DNA of 64,000 nt from NCBI GenBank assembly GCA_023512835.1, contig CM042092.1, forward strand, positions 41,682,258 through 41,746,257, given 5' to 3'. Below the pieces are notes generated by a model that did not search any database, had not been told where the DNA came from, and saw nothing but the letters and a program-made list of their open reading frames with translations. A program made the position numbers and the translations under genes. Shown in pieces: positions 32,157 through 44,949 of the stretch; the stretch's first letter is position 1; every line of letters starts with the position of its first letter. The DNA is from Taxillus chinensis (lineage: Eukaryota; Streptophyta; Magnoliopsida; Santalales; Loranthaceae).

Positions 32157-32600
32157 CTTGAGCTCCACATCTCGTAGCGGTTATAGCAGATGTATTGTCC
32201 GAGAAGTCTTCAATGCTACACACTGCTCGAAAAATGCTATTCCAAGAATGTTTCCTAGGGATGTCTATATATACTTAGTCCTGTATATTTTCATAAGAGT
32301 GCGTACATGTGAAAGAGCTTAAAGAATTTCATTTTTGGCTAGTGTGTGCGTTACTGTAAAACAGAGTGCTACTGTAAACAGAAGAGAGATACACTTTCAG
32401 TAGATCCAAAAGCTTGTACTCAGCTTTAATCTGCTACAATCTGTCGTAATTATCTTGTGATAATAATATAAATTACTTTCACTATCTGGTTGTCTTTCGC
32501 ATTAATTTTGTCATTAACTAGATCAAGTGTTGCGCCAAAGAGAGTGAGAAGAGTTTTTAAAAAGCCTATTCACCCCCCTCTAGGCTTCCTGAAACCAACA
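32157..32600 (+). mobile_element. Family C 5' LTR, 3' portion (duplicate)
   Basis: It corresponds to 15192-15634 and ends CCAACA. The PBS TGGTATCAGAGCA follows at 32603-32615. Confidence 0.85.
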
Positions 32601-32602
32601 AG

Positions 32603-32615
32603 TGGTATCAGAGCA
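32603..32615 (+). promoter_or_regulatory. Primer binding site (initiator tRNA-Met type, duplicate)
   Basis: TGGTATCAGAGCA lies 2 bp after the LTR end. Confidence 0.92.
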
Positions 32616-32668
32616 CGTTCTACCTACTCAACGTAGAGATTCCTCTCTCTCTCTCTCTCAATGCTTAA

Positions 32669-35366
32669 ATGGCCGAAGAAAGCAGCATACTATTCAACGC
32701 TCGCATCAACTCCGGTAGTGCTCAATAGCCTATCCCCGACCCCAGTAGCAATGACAATGTTGATCTGAGCACAAGTGCTGAAACCACTGTTGCTCCTCAA
32801 CAACGGAGTTCTGGATTCACTCTTACCAAACCGCCAAAATTCACACCTGAGCTTTTCTCCCAATGGAAAGCTCGCATGCGCATGTTCATGATGTGCCATG
32901 ATTATCTCATATGGCCCTATCTTCATCAGGAGAATCCTATTCCAATGACTATCAAAGGCAATGGAGTAATAAGAAGGCCAAAGACTGACATTGAACTCAC
33001 TAATGAGGAAAGAGCCTGGCAGTACGCAAACGAAAAGGCTCTAGCCTATGTTACGTCATCGTTGGATTCCAAAGCTTTCACGGACATCCAGTGCTGCACA
33101 ATAGCGAATGCTATCTGGGATAAACTGGCAATCCTCTTTGAGGGAAGTTAGTCTCAAATGCAGAACGTTATTTGTGCTCTCAGATAGGACTTTGAGAGCT
33201 TTACACACAAACCTGGTGAGTCCCTTGAGAGCATATACCGAAGATTCTTCAAGCTCATTCTAGAATTGAAAACTGTTAATGAGCGTTATTCTGACTTTCA
33301 GATAAATGACAAGTTCTTTCGTTCCTTGCCGGATTGTTACTACTCCAAACAGCTCCAGATGCAGGCCAATAACAATTGGCAATGTGCTTCCCCGGAAGAA
33401 ATCTACGAAGAGCTACAAACTCATAAGATCATGTTTAAATACTCTGACCGAGATGAGAAAATAGCTCGGAAAGAAAGGGGAGTAGCTCTTAAAGCTACGA
33501 GTGTTTAAACACTTAGCACGAGGATGAAGAGGAAGAGTCGACAACACCGACTCGGATCCTGAATAGAAGATAACCCTTCTTGTCAAATTGTTTGAACGAT
33601 TTCTGAGAAAGAGCAAAAGGGGAAGCAAAATAGGATCATCCTCATCCTCCAGAAGGAAAGAGTGATCGGAGTTTACTTCCCAAGGACTACAAAGCTAAAC
33701 CCAAGGCGGCCGACAAGAGTGACAAGGTTAAACCCCAGCGCTCTACCTCGGATTATAATAAGAATAAGAGGAAGGCGTTCGTCTCAAAGTACAGAAGTGG
33801 CTCAGAAGAAGAGGAGGAATCCTTTGATGACGAACCAACAGAGAAGCCGAACATCTGCCTCATGGCAAACACTGAGGTACCTTCTACCTTTGAGCTCATG
33901 AGTAGATTAGAATCTCTTACTGTTGAACGTGATCATAAAAAGAATGAGAGATTAATAATTACTCAAATGTACCATGACATAAGTGGTCAAACTAAGCGTC
34001 TTGAATTCACTATTTCTAATCATGGAACTGACTTAGCCAATTTAAGGAGTAAAGAGGTTTGGTATCACAATCATAGAGCCGAGAATCATTTACTGAACAC
34101 CAACCTAAATGGCCTAACTGTAATCTTAAAAGACTCGAAGATGAGCTTGACAAGGAAAAGGAAACAAACCGTAAGTGGCTAAAATTAGGAGAAATAGTTT
34201 CTACGTTTAGGACTGATCCAGGATGATACTCGAGTCAAACCTGGCCTAGGCTCCGAAGCATCTACTTCCACGTTTGTCATTGAGTGCCCCTCGATTTCAC
34301 TTCCAAACTAACAAACCTATATCCTGTTAGTACATCTAAACCATTGGATGGATTTGTTTCAGCTGGCACCATAGTTTATGATTGTGCAAGTGAGGCTGTT
34401 ACTGCTAATCTCGAAGTAGTAGCACCCGTACCTAAAGATAAAGGGAAAGCTACTACAGTTAAATCCGATACTGTAGCACCCAGAAAGAAAGGAAAGGCTA
34501 AGGCTGATGCATCTAGGGCCAAGAGCACGTCACCCAATTGCAAAGGATTAGGCCATAGGGAACATAGTAGAAAAAATGTTAAACCAAAAAAACTAGTATC
34601 CCCAGTTTGTACTCTGCATCATAGTGTCTATTCTATCTATAGAGAAATAGGCCATTATCATTATGAGTGTTTGAGTCTATATGATGACTGGCTTTGTAAT
34701 CAAGTTCACATTAATAAGGATCAGTTCATCAAAAAGGGTTCTTCTAGCAAATCAAAGTCTAAATCTCAAAGCAGTAACTCTCCCAAGAAAACTGAAGTAA
34801 AAGAAGCAACTGACACTAACAAAGTAAAGTCAACATGGAAAGCTAAAGTTCCTAACAAAGCTAAATCTGGAACTATTGACTCACATTGCTTCTCCTAACC
34901 GCCCGAAACAAGTTTTGGCACCAAAAGTGTAATCTATTGTCTTGCAGGAGAATCTATGGAATTCACTCCCAGCCCACTTGAAGTCAAAGATAAATCAAAG
35001 TAAGTGGATACTCGATAGCGGATGCTTCGGACATATGATGGGTGATAAGAGTTTGCTCGTGGACATCACCGAGAAATGAGGACCATTCATATCATATGGC
35101 GATAATAGCACAAGTAAGACTATGGGGTATGGCACTCTAACTAACGGTTGTGTATCAATTACAAAAGTTGCACTAGTCGAAGGTTTGAAGCATAATCTGC
35201 TGAGTGTCAGTAATTTATGTGACAAGGGATTCACTGTTTTATTCCTGTCCAATACCTGCACGATTAGGGAAAACCTATCCGGAGATATTAAGTTATCTGG
35301 ATCAAGAGATGGGGACATATATTCAGTGATCTTAAGAAATAATTCTTTTGGTCCTATATGCTTCCT
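32669..35366 (+). pseudogene. gag-pol: Copia-type gag, protease and pre-integrase remnant (family C, copy 2)
   Basis: Domains are as in 15704-18406. Here the gag segment 32876-33151 is open through RAWQYANEKALAYV, where copy 1 is shifted (GGCGATGCG in place of GGCAGTACG). Conversely, the acidic stretch near 33530-33560 is damaged here and intact in copy 1. The copy at 61118 agrees with whichever version has the intact CAG. The first zinc knuckle is deleted as in copy 1. The frame at the Ser/Lys-rich stretch ends at 34898. Confidence 0.87.
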
Positions 35367-36001
35367 TACAACGGACTAAGACGACACTGCTCCTACTAAT
35401 CAGCTCCACATTCAAAGTCATCAGCTCACTGTGTCCCAATGTAAGAAAGATCCATTGAACATTTGTCATCTTACATGTGGATCACTAGGATGCGTGGACG
35501 AAGCCAATAATGTAGTTGGAATCATGCGAAGCAATTCATTACACTTATACTTCCAACATCTTGAGCTCTACATCCGCTGCAGTTATAGCAGGTGTATTTT
35601 CCGAGAAGTCTTCAATGCTACACACGCTTCGGAAAATCTGTTTCAAGAATGTTTCTTAGGGATGTCTATATATACTAAGTCTTATATATTTTCATAATAG
35701 TGCATACATGTGAAAGAGATTAGAGGATTTCATTTTTGGCTAGTATATGCATTACTATAAAACAGAGTGCTACTGTAAACAGAAGAGAGATACACTTTTT
35801 GTAGATCCAAAAGCTTGTACTTAGCTTTAATTTGCTACAATTTATTGTAATTATCTTGTGATAATAATACAAATTACTTCCACTATCTAGTTGTCTTCCG
35901 CATTGATTTTATCATTAACCAGATCAAGTGTTGCGCCAAAAAGAGTGAGAAGAGTTTTTCAAAAGCCTATTTACCCCCCTCTAGGCTTCCCGGGACCAAC
36001 A
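35367..36001 (+). mobile_element. Family C 3' LTR, 3' portion (duplicate)
   Basis: It corresponds to 18407-19041 and ends GGGACCAACA. Confidence 0.85.
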
Positions 36002-38555
36002 ACATTGACTGCTAAAAATATACCATTCACTGAAGGATAAATTTAGCTATAGGGTTCACTTCAGATTTGGGAAGAATAATAAGATTATTAGATTTAATGC
36101 TAATTGAGAAAGTGCATAAGTATTGGGTGCTCAAGAATTGTGTCATCTTCTCAGTAACATTGTGAAGAAGCAAATTGGAAAGTAACCGGGCAGAATTTAA
36201 GTAATCATTGTGAATATTTTTCTCTAGGTTCTCATTCAGGATGTTAACTGAATAAGTCCTGATTTGCGCTTGGAGTTCAATAGAATTAGTGCATTGAAGT
36301 TTAGATCTTGGTACTAGCCTAATTTCAAAATGTTATTCCAAATTTATATTTTCCCCATCATTTATCAAATTCCCATTTGAAGGGTGCCTAATTTTTTGTT
36401 AAAAGTTCATGAGAATGGTTTCTTGTGTTACTTTGCTTTTTCTCAGGCTCATTTGATTTTGCTCCTATTCCCATTTTCTTTTTCTCAATTCTAATTTTTA
36501 AATATGAAATATGAATGTTTGGTTAATCGTTTTCCAAATAATTAGGAGTGGGATCAAAGAAGGGTTTAAAAGTGGGGTTCTAATTTTTACGATTCCACTG
36601 TTCCCATAACGTGTATTTGATTTTCTTCCTAAAATCCTATGAAAAATAACTCTTAAAATCCCATGAAAAATAATATAAAATGCAATATTTTGCTGGAGCT
36701 TTTGAATGTATATTTAAATATTGTTGTTATTTTGTTCCTTGGTCTTTTTTTTTTTGAAATGCTTTGGGTATTTTAATGGTATTCATTAATTATAGCCCAA
36801 TATGGGCATTGTTTAGACATTATGGCTTTTGTGCTTTGCCCCCATGTGGGCTTATTCTATTTGGCCTTATGGCCACTTATTTCCCTTTATTAGGTTTTCT
36901 TTCTATGGTCACTGTCATCACTGGTCTTTGTCCGGGCCCATTTGGGGTGGGCTCAACCGAAACCAATGGTGAGAAATTTAGAGTCGCCACCAACTGTTTT
37001 GGGGTACAGTTGGATACCCTCTACTTTGAGTAGTTTAAGATATGGTCAGCGTTATCAGAGAAGGGTTCAGGAGTTGGTTACGTGTAGGAAAGGATTAGCA
37101 CCTCTATAATGCCCTTTCGGTATCTATTTTCGGAGGAGGAGGTTTCTACTTATTTTCACCGGCTGTGATTGGGTTGAGTTTCCTAGAAAGTCTATGCTTT
37201 TTATTTAGCTAAGTTATTTGTTAAAGTTATGGTTAAAATTGATTTACCCTAAATCTCTAAAGGGAATCCAACATGTTTTGTTTTGCTTTTGCTATGGAAA
37301 AAGAAATCCTAAGATTTTTTTTGTTTTATTTTGTTTTGTTTTTTTGAAAAGTGAAGTTCTAAAAAAAATTAAAATTAAAAATAAAATAAAAAAAAATTGA
37401 AAAGTTTTTTTGTTTTGGTTTTTTGGTTGGAATTTTTTTTTTGTTTTTTTGAAAGAATTAAAACTAAGAACTAATACATGTTTTTTTTGTTTTTTCAAAA
37501 TGTGTTTTTTTTGTGAAAGGATAAAACTATGAACTAACACAAGGTTAAACAATAATATATAAAGTTGTATGTGTAATTGTGGCATCCACAAATCAAATAA
37601 CAATTCGATCTTTTTTTTTCTTCATCTTCTCTTTTTTTTTTTATGCCTCTCTTTACTCTCCTTTTTTTTACTATATTTTACATATTACAACGTACAACAT
37701 AAAAAAGAAAAATATAACATACACCCACAACATAAAAAAAATACATATAATATAAATATAAATAAGCTAAAAATAAAGACTAGAAAAATACTAAAAATTA
37801 CATCAAATATAAATACAAATAAGTTCAAAAATAAAGACACAAATGCAAATTCAACACTGGACTTTTGTTTGAATTACCCTATTCGCACTGAAAGTCACCT
37901 GCTCACCCAAATCACCAAATTGTAGTGGCGCAAATTATGAAAATCAGCTGGGGTTTAATCTGAAGATGGTAGGGGTATGTTAGAGTTGAGAGAAATTGAT
38001 GAAAAGGATTTAAATGTGATAGAGAGAGGGAAGATATATCTTTTGGGCTGAAACTATGAGAGAGATTTTTATTTTGGGTGAGAGAACCCGTACAAGAGAG
38101 GAGTGAGAGAAGGAGGATTTTTGGAAAGGGAACTCGTAGGAGAGAGAGAGAATATGGGAAGGAGAGTTTTATTTTATTTTTTTATTTTGGGAAAAGGAGA
38201 GAATTAGGCAAACATCTGGATATTCCTCTCTGGGCGTAAGTCTGTGCGAAGGGAAAGAGTTTGGGGGTAAGTCTTCTTGTGCGAGGGGAAGGACCTCCTT
38301 TTTAATTCCTTTGGACGTAGCCTCATTATTGCTGCATTTATTGATGTATTATTCATGCCAACATTTTTTATTTTTGGATTCCATCTTATGTTGGGTGGAC
38401 TGACGACCTATGATTGCCCTTTTTGGTTTCATATGAGCACATGTGACCGACAGGCATTGAAAAGCATCTGCACAGCTAATACAAACACATCCCATGAAGA
38501 AACAGTGAATGAGCGAAGGTCAAAGGTTGGTGGGGTCGAAGTTAGTGGAGGCTTG
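36002..38555. other. Long AT-rich spacer (duplicate of 19042-21594)
   Basis: It has the same T-rich, A-rich and GA-rich runs as copy 1 and no coding region. Confidence 0.45.
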
Positions 38556-38916
38556 GATCCGGATCATTGAAAGGCTATTATGGATGATTGGAGCTTATTT
38601 CGGATGATTGGAAGGCTCAGATCCTTACTCCGTGTCAATGGGGACTTAGTCCGGATCAATAAAAGGCTCGGATGCTTACTTCGTGTTAGTGGGAGCTTAG
38701 TCCGGATCAATGGAAAGCTCGGATCCTTACTTCGTGTTAGCGGAAGCTTAGTCCGGATCAATGGAAGACTCAGATCCTTACTCCGTATCATTGGAAGCTT
38801 AGTTCGGATCAATGAAGGCTTGGATCCTTACTCCGTATCGGTGGAAGCTTAGTCTGGATCAATGAAGGCTCGAATTCTTACTCGTGTCGGTGGAAGCTTA
38901 GTCCGGACTAGTAATG
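38556..38916. repeat. ~51-bp tandem repeats with GGATCCTTACTCCG core (duplicate)
   Basis: It corresponds to 21595-21955. The last unit differs at CTG and CAG positions. Confidence 0.85.
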
Positions 38917-40053
38917 TTTCGATTTGACCATTTTTTTAACTTTTAATTACCTTTTTATCCTTACCCAAAATGCCAAAATGGACGAACTTTGGGGGATTGT
39001 TTGGGAAGTCCTATATTTGCCTAAATAATCATTTTGGAGAATCCCGCATGGACACATTTCCGGGCCCTTTGACCAGGGGCATTGACCGTCTTTTGGCAAG
39101 TTTAACTTTTTCCGATGTATATTATTTTGACCACAACTTCTTCGTTTTAAGTCAGAATTGGGCTCGGTCAAGTGCGTTAATCTCCAAATTTCGTCCTCTA
39201 TCACTTGGTGTTGGTCTTGGGGCACTCTAGGGGCTTGCAATAGAGGTAATCAATTTCAGGCTTCCTTATTCGTGTCAATGTATCTATCTTGTGCAAATTG
39301 GGGTTAACATCAACTCCAAACCATTCCTTGGTAGTGGGGAATCCTTAAGGACCTGTTCAACAAGGTATATGGCATTGGTAGACAAATATATACAAATAGG
39401 GTTAGTATGTCTAGCCCAGACAAAATGGGATCCAACAGTCACCACTGGTATACTATATTTTTCTGTTGTTGATACTTCTATATGAGGCTGCACAATATGC
39501 TATTTAAGTTTGACTAAGATTATGAATTATTGAATATTTGTCGCTGCATAATCTGCTATTTAAGTTTGATTTGCAAGTGTGGACTTAATTTTACTAGGGA
39601 CTTTATTATTGTATATTTATATCATTGCTTTAAACCCAGTTGCACCCATATACTTTTTAAGTAGCTGAAAATTCTTTAAATAATATTAATTATATAGATA
39701 TATAATAATACTGACAGATTGATTATTGGTTTTTTCGTGCAACATGATAGATTGCTTGCAATTTATTTTGGCATGGAATGAAGATAACATTACTAGGTTT
39801 TTTTTGAGACAATTAGTATTTATATTATGGTTTTAAAGAGATAGATGTTAACTTTTATTTGGACATGGTTATTTTGGATTGTAACATTTCAGAATACTAT
39901 TTATTAATGTATGTGAATGAAATTAGTGGTGCAATTTAGATAGTTTGGTTTTTTTTGAAAATTTGGTTGTTTTTGTAATATATTTGTGAAATTTTAACTA
40001 ATGATTGTAAGCATTTGAAAAGGCTTACTATATTTTTGTGTGATCTATCATAA
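38917..40053. other. AT-rich spacer (duplicate of 21956-23093)
   Basis: It has the same dispersed repeat pieces and no genes. Confidence 0.4.
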
Positions 40054-40402
40054 GCCTTTTTGGTGTGTTAGGTCTGCTTGGCTTATAATATGTATCCCAC
40101 TTTCTGTAACACGAAAAATGTAATATTGTATGATTTTTTGCATCATATAACTGTAGCATAAGAAAAAGTGTTATGTAAAGAGTACTATAGTAAGCTTAAA
40201 AAATCTTACGAAAATGATTTATAAAGCAAGAACATGTGTTACTGTATGATCTACAGCAACAGAAAATCATAATACAAACTAAAGTGTTACCAAAAGGTGG
40301 GGGACATTCCATAGGGCAAGCAGACCTAACACCCCAAAAAGTGTTACGGTATCCTACAGTAACACATTTTATGTCTTACTAAATGTCTGATTTCTTGTAG
40401 TG
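40054..40402. mobile_element. CACTA-like right end with fold-back arms (duplicate)
   Basis: It corresponds to 23094-23444 and ends TTTCTTGTAGTG at 40402. Confidence 0.55.
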
Positions 40403-41060
40403 GGAGTAAGGAATCCAAGCCTTCTACTAGCAAGGAGTAAGGAATCCGAGTGATCATTGATACGGAGTAAAGATCTGACTGTTCCACTAGCCTAGAGTAA
40501 GGAATCCGAGTGATCATTGACACGGAGTAAGGCATTCGAGCTGCCCACTAGCATGGAGTAAGGAATTCGAGTGATCATTGACACAGAGTAAGAAATCCAA
40601 GCCTTCCTTGGCACGGAGTAAGGAATCCGAGTGATCATTGACACGAAGTAAGGATCTGAGCCTTCCACTACCATGGAGTAATGAATATGAGCTATCTCTT
40701 AACACGGAATAAGGTCCCTTACCACAGAGTTTGGATCTGAGCCTTCCTTTAGCACGGAATAAGGATCCTTGACATGAAGTAAGGCATCCGAGCTGCCAAC
40801 TAGCACGGAATAAGGAATCCGAGCAACCATTGACACAGAATAAGAAATTCAAGCCATTCTTAATATGGATCTGAGCCTTCCACTAGCACGAAGTAAGGAA
40901 TCCGAGCTATCTCTTAACACAGAATAAGGCCTCTTAACACGGAGTAAGGATCCGAGCCTTCCACTAGCATGGAATAAGGAATTAAAGCCAGTCTTAATAC
41001 GGAGTAAGGAATCTGAACCTTCCACTAGTTTGGAACAAGGCTCTAATGATACGGAACAAA
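40403..41060. repeat. GGAGTAAGGAATCC motif array (full extent)
   Basis: About 20 degenerate units of ~31 bp carry cores GGAGTAAGGAATCCGAG, ATCTGAGCCTTCCACTAG and GATCATTGACACGG. The first 252 bp are the duplicated part. The array then goes on past the duplication edge at 40654. Confidence 0.85.
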
Positions 41061-41159
41061 CATCAATAATCCACATAAGCCTTGGCTCCTTGTACCGCAA
41101 CATCCATGATCTGATTGCTCCTTATGATGTAGCATCCATGATCCGCAGCTTCAACAATT

Positions 41160-41345
41160 CGGATTGATCCACAGCATCAATAATTTGGAATGGTTCGCAG
41201 CATCAATAATCCGAAATTTAGCTTCCAATTATAAGGATTGATCCGTAGCTTCAATAATCCGGATTGATCCACAACATCAATAATATGGAATGGTTCGTAG
41301 CACCAATAATCCGGATTTAGCTTTTAATTATCAGTATTGACTTTC
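41160..41345. repeat. ~102-bp tandem repeat pair
   Basis: GATTGATCCACAGCATCAAT, then GGAATGGTTCGCAGC and ATTTAGCTTCCAATTAT, recurs about 102 bp later with small changes. GGATTGATCCGTAGC sub-repeats lie between. Confidence 0.7.
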
Positions 41346-42396
41346 GATTACTTCCAAAATTCGGATTTAATATCACCATGCCGTATGCACTCCCTCGGGC
41401 CTCTTGGGATGCATTTTTTTCAGGAAAAAACCTCTTTTCGATGTTCCAGAACTCTCATTTTTAAATAGTGGCGGCCGACCGGACATTTAATAGTAGACTC
41501 CTCGAATAGTGTGGGAGACATCTGAAGTTTTGAGGCATTTAATGGAAATACGCCCCCCATTTCCAAGAGAGACGTATGTATCCTCCTAAACCTCTATAAA
41601 AGGCCTTGCTCACCCAACAAAGAGAGAGGGTCCCAGCGGGTAGAGCATCCAAAAAAAAAAAACAGTCAGGAGCATAATACAAGATTCTGAAAAAGAAAAA
41701 GTCTTGATAGAAATAGGCGGCATTCTGGGCTGAGTTGAGGGCATTTCTTGCTATTCTTAATTGGAAACTACAAGTCTTTCACAACCCTTTGTCGGATCTT
41801 CCTCCACTATTCCTCAAGCACTCCAAGGAGCCAAGTATAGCAAGAACATTAACCTCAATACCTCTAGGTTCTTTCCGCCTTTCTTTTTTTATCTTCTTGT
41901 TTTCCTAGACAAAACACCAAGATAAACCCCAAATCTCTTTTTAGAAACCAAGGCCCTAATGGCCGTTGGATTGAGCTCTATGCTCATATCCTCGCCACCT
42001 GGCCAACATCGACTGTGCTAATGAATTCGAGCTCCATGCTGTGGTGTTCATGATACTAGCTTTCTTTCTGTTTTCCTAGATAAAATAAAAGAATAACATT
42101 CAAACCTTTTCTAGAAAACATGTGGATTGAGTGTCATACTCACATCCCTACTATTCAGGCCTATATCAATTGTGGCAACGATCTTTTTATTTTATTAAAA
42201 TCCTTTTCTATCTCTTTGCCACTAGGGATCAACTCCCACATTTGGTTTTTCTAAATAAAAACACCTCCATTTTGAAACATAATAAAAAATGAAAACAAAA
42301 CGATTTAAAACAAGCAAGCACCTATAGACAAAGACTATGTACCAATTTTGTGTGTTGTGGGGGTGCAAGAGTTCTTCTTCCTTCCCCACACATAAA
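41346..42396 (+). other. LTR-like promoter and leader region of an unidentified element
   Basis: CTCTATAAAAGGCCTTGC contains a TATA box (41595-41602), preceded by short direct repeats and followed by GAGAGAGGG. This resembles the U3/R part of an LTR, but the LTR ends were not located. Element B inserted at 42396/42397. The sequence resumes at 54841 as another leader-like stretch. Confidence 0.4.
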
Positions 42397-44198
42397 TGTC
42401 ACGCCCCCAAATTCCAGGGAACCCAGAACCAGGAACATGACTTCCCCTTGCCCGCACCCGAAGGGTCAAGGGGGTTAGTGACTAGCACAAATAGAGACTA
42501 CACCGCGGGTGCTATCTCAATCATCCAACCCTGTACAGTCATACATCAAGGGTAATCCTATACTTTCCCATATATCATCATGCATACAATAAGTCAAACA
42601 GTTATAAAAATATCACATCATAAACAGTATGCAAATACAATTGTCCACGGACCCATGTCCGAGATATCACACAAAACAATACAGAATATAATACTGTATC
42701 ATACATTAGAGTGGTGGGCGTCCTCTTGGAAAAAAGTCCTCTACTAGTCTCGGGTCACACCTGAAAAAGGCAAACAACAAGTAGGAGTGAGCGACAAGCT
42801 CAGTAGGTGACCCCAAAACTCCACATCATGCAAACGTACAAGTCTATACTATATGCTTAGTGTACTCGTGCACTGTGTAGTGTGCACAATCATCAGGACA
42901 CAGGCTGTAAACAAACATCAGGACCTAGCCTGCCCACACAGGATAGCTTGTCGATGATCCTCCACGGAATCCCAGCTTAGGGCACTTTGCCCTAGCTCCA
43001 CGAGCTCAACGGCTCAACACAATCCTCAACGGGATTTCAGCTCAGGGCACTCAGCCCTACCACAGCGCTATATGCCCAGACACAGTGCCACACAGGCCTG
43101 CCATCGACGTATATGCCTGCCATGGCCACAGCGCAATGTGCCCAGCCACAGTGCCACACAGGCCTGCCATCGGCGCATATTCCTGCCCCGTCGACCACAT
43201 AGCATCATCTGTGATTCATGGTGAGAACCCAAAAAACCCCAATTCCTCAAACCAACATACCAACAGCAATATGGCATTAAGGTTCCATACTCCCTTTATA
43301 ATTGAAGCCAATCTTCACAAATCGATCGTCATTCCTTGACCAAGGAAGGAGATACCCATAGGAGTTGTTTCCTTGAAATAAAAAGTCCCGTCATTAGGTC
43401 TCCATATCATAACTAAGATAATCTAATTTTTAGGGATTTTTCTGAGATGTCTAACCCCATTTTCCAAAAATTCACCACTACAAAAAACTGAATTTTTCCT
43501 AGATTTTGCACTAAATCCCAATTTTCACATTTTGAAGGATTGGGAATTTAATTTTCTCGTATTTTTCTTTCAATCCAAATGGGGGGTATTTTGCTATTTA
43601 CATTGTAACTTAAGTATTACAATGTAAATGTGGAGAGGCATAATGGTTTACAATGTAAATGGTGTAGTCCAGTCAAACTGCAACTGCACTGTCCAACTGC
43701 TCGAGACACTGCTCGAAACTGCCTGCTCGATACTGCTAGAAACACCTGCTCGTTGCTACATTCTGCTCGACGCTCCTTGCTCGAAGCCTCTGCTCGAGAC
43801 TGCTTGAGACACTTGCTCGAGGCTACATTCTGCTCGAAGCTAGCCTCGAGCAATTCCCGGGTCGCAAACCGTCAATTGCGTTCTTCCCGATTTCGTCCCA
43901 AAACCCAATTAACTCATTAAATCTTCATTTTTAAGCAACAATTCATCCCTATTGAGGGTTTCTAACATCATCTAGCCATATTAGGCTACCAAACAACCTA
44001 AATCATCTAGGTTTCATGCTCAATTTCCATTTTTCCCCAACTCCTAGGGTTCATCACGAATTTTCATGATTTCATCTAATTCTTACATGTTAATCCAATG
44101 AAACAACAAGAAAAGCGTGAAGAATCAATGAAACACCTACCTGGAATGATTCTTGATGATCAAACAAGCTTAAAACGCCCCACGGCGAAGGCTCCAAG

Positions 44199-44201
<3 letters not shown>

Positions 44202-44258
<57 letters not shown>
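44202..44258. repeat. (CT)n microsatellite in the LTR B leader
   Basis: The pure dinucleotide run of about 56 bp reads as (GA)n in the element's sense direction, downstream of its TATA box. Shorter versions are at about 52949-52982 and 54434-54459. Confidence 0.95.
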
Positions 44259-44303
44259 ACGCTCGAACACAGAAATGTAAAGTGGAAGCTCCTACTCTCA
44301 TCC

Positions 44304-44311
44304 TATTTATA
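44304..44311 (-). promoter_or_regulatory. TATA-like box of LTR B
   Basis: TATAAATA on the minus strand lies upstream (in element sense) of the GA-rich leader at 44258-44202. Confidence 0.55.
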
Positions 44312-44638
44312 TTTCTGTATTTTCTTTTATTAATAAATCCCAAAAATATTAATTGACATTCCGAGGTCACGAACTCTAAATTGAGCCCAAGTACAGTCAA
44401 AACGCTCAAAATAACAAGCACATGACTATCCAGATATTTTTCAACCCAATTGACTGCTCAAATGCAAGGTCAACCAATAAACCCCAAAAAGTCAACAATC
44501 GGGCCACTCGGGGGCCCGACCCGGAATTGGGCCCAATTACAGTCAAAATGCTCACATTGACGAACACAATATTGTCCAGATGTTTTTTGCAACAGGGAAA
44601 GACTATCTCTCAGTCCTACCCAAATACGGGTCTTTACA

Positions 44639-44652
44639 TCCTCCCCACCTTA
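44639..44652 (-). promoter_or_regulatory. Polypurine tract of element B
   Basis: On the minus strand, AAGGTGGGGAGGA abuts the 3' LTR. This is equivalent to the tract of element A at 6349-6361. Confidence 0.85.
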
Positions 44653-44949
44653 GGACTTTTCGTCCTCAAAAATAAAACACATGCCTAAATGACATAACAA
44701 AATTCTAGCTCAAGCACTGTACAACAACAAGACACAAACACATGATCATCAACATGATCACCAACCATACATGTGCAATGCAACTCACAACAAGCCAAAA
44801 AGGCTCACAAGATTTAACAACAACAAGCTAAACTAAGCTTAACCACATCTCAAGCATAACCACATAAGGGTACAAAACATATGCAAAACGAATGCATAAA
44901 ATATAACTCATACCACAGGGAAGGCCCTCACATCCTCCCCACCTCAGGA
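44653..44949 (-). other. 3' untranslated spacer of element B
   Basis: This is AT-rich non-coding sequence between the end of pol and the PPT. A second purine tract is at about 44934-44945 (GGTGGGGAGGATG on the minus strand). Confidence 0.6.

Larger units (their letters stand above)
23697..40654 (+). repeat. Direct tandem duplication, copy 2 (~17.0 kb)
   Basis: It repeats 6704-23696 in full, with all the same features in the same order. It is 35 bp shorter in total. Mismatches and 1-3 base indels cluster at CAG and CTG triplets, homopolymers and microsatellites. After 40654 the array continues TCTGAGCC, whereas copy 1 breaks at this point. Confidence 0.95.
42397..44638 (-). mobile_element. 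3' LTR of element B
   Basis: The 2242-bp LTR runs on the + strand from TGTCACGCCCCC to TCTTTACA. It contains the ~72-bp repeats (about 43060-43200), the CTGCTCGAGAC minisatellite (about 43690-43860), a long (CT)n run (44202-44258) and a minus-strand TATA box. Confidence 0.92.

Noticed and set aside
6895..40260. CAG/CTG differences as RNA-editing-like or deamination changes
   Set aside because: The middle base changes or is lost; deamination of a CHG cytosine would give TAG or CTA instead.
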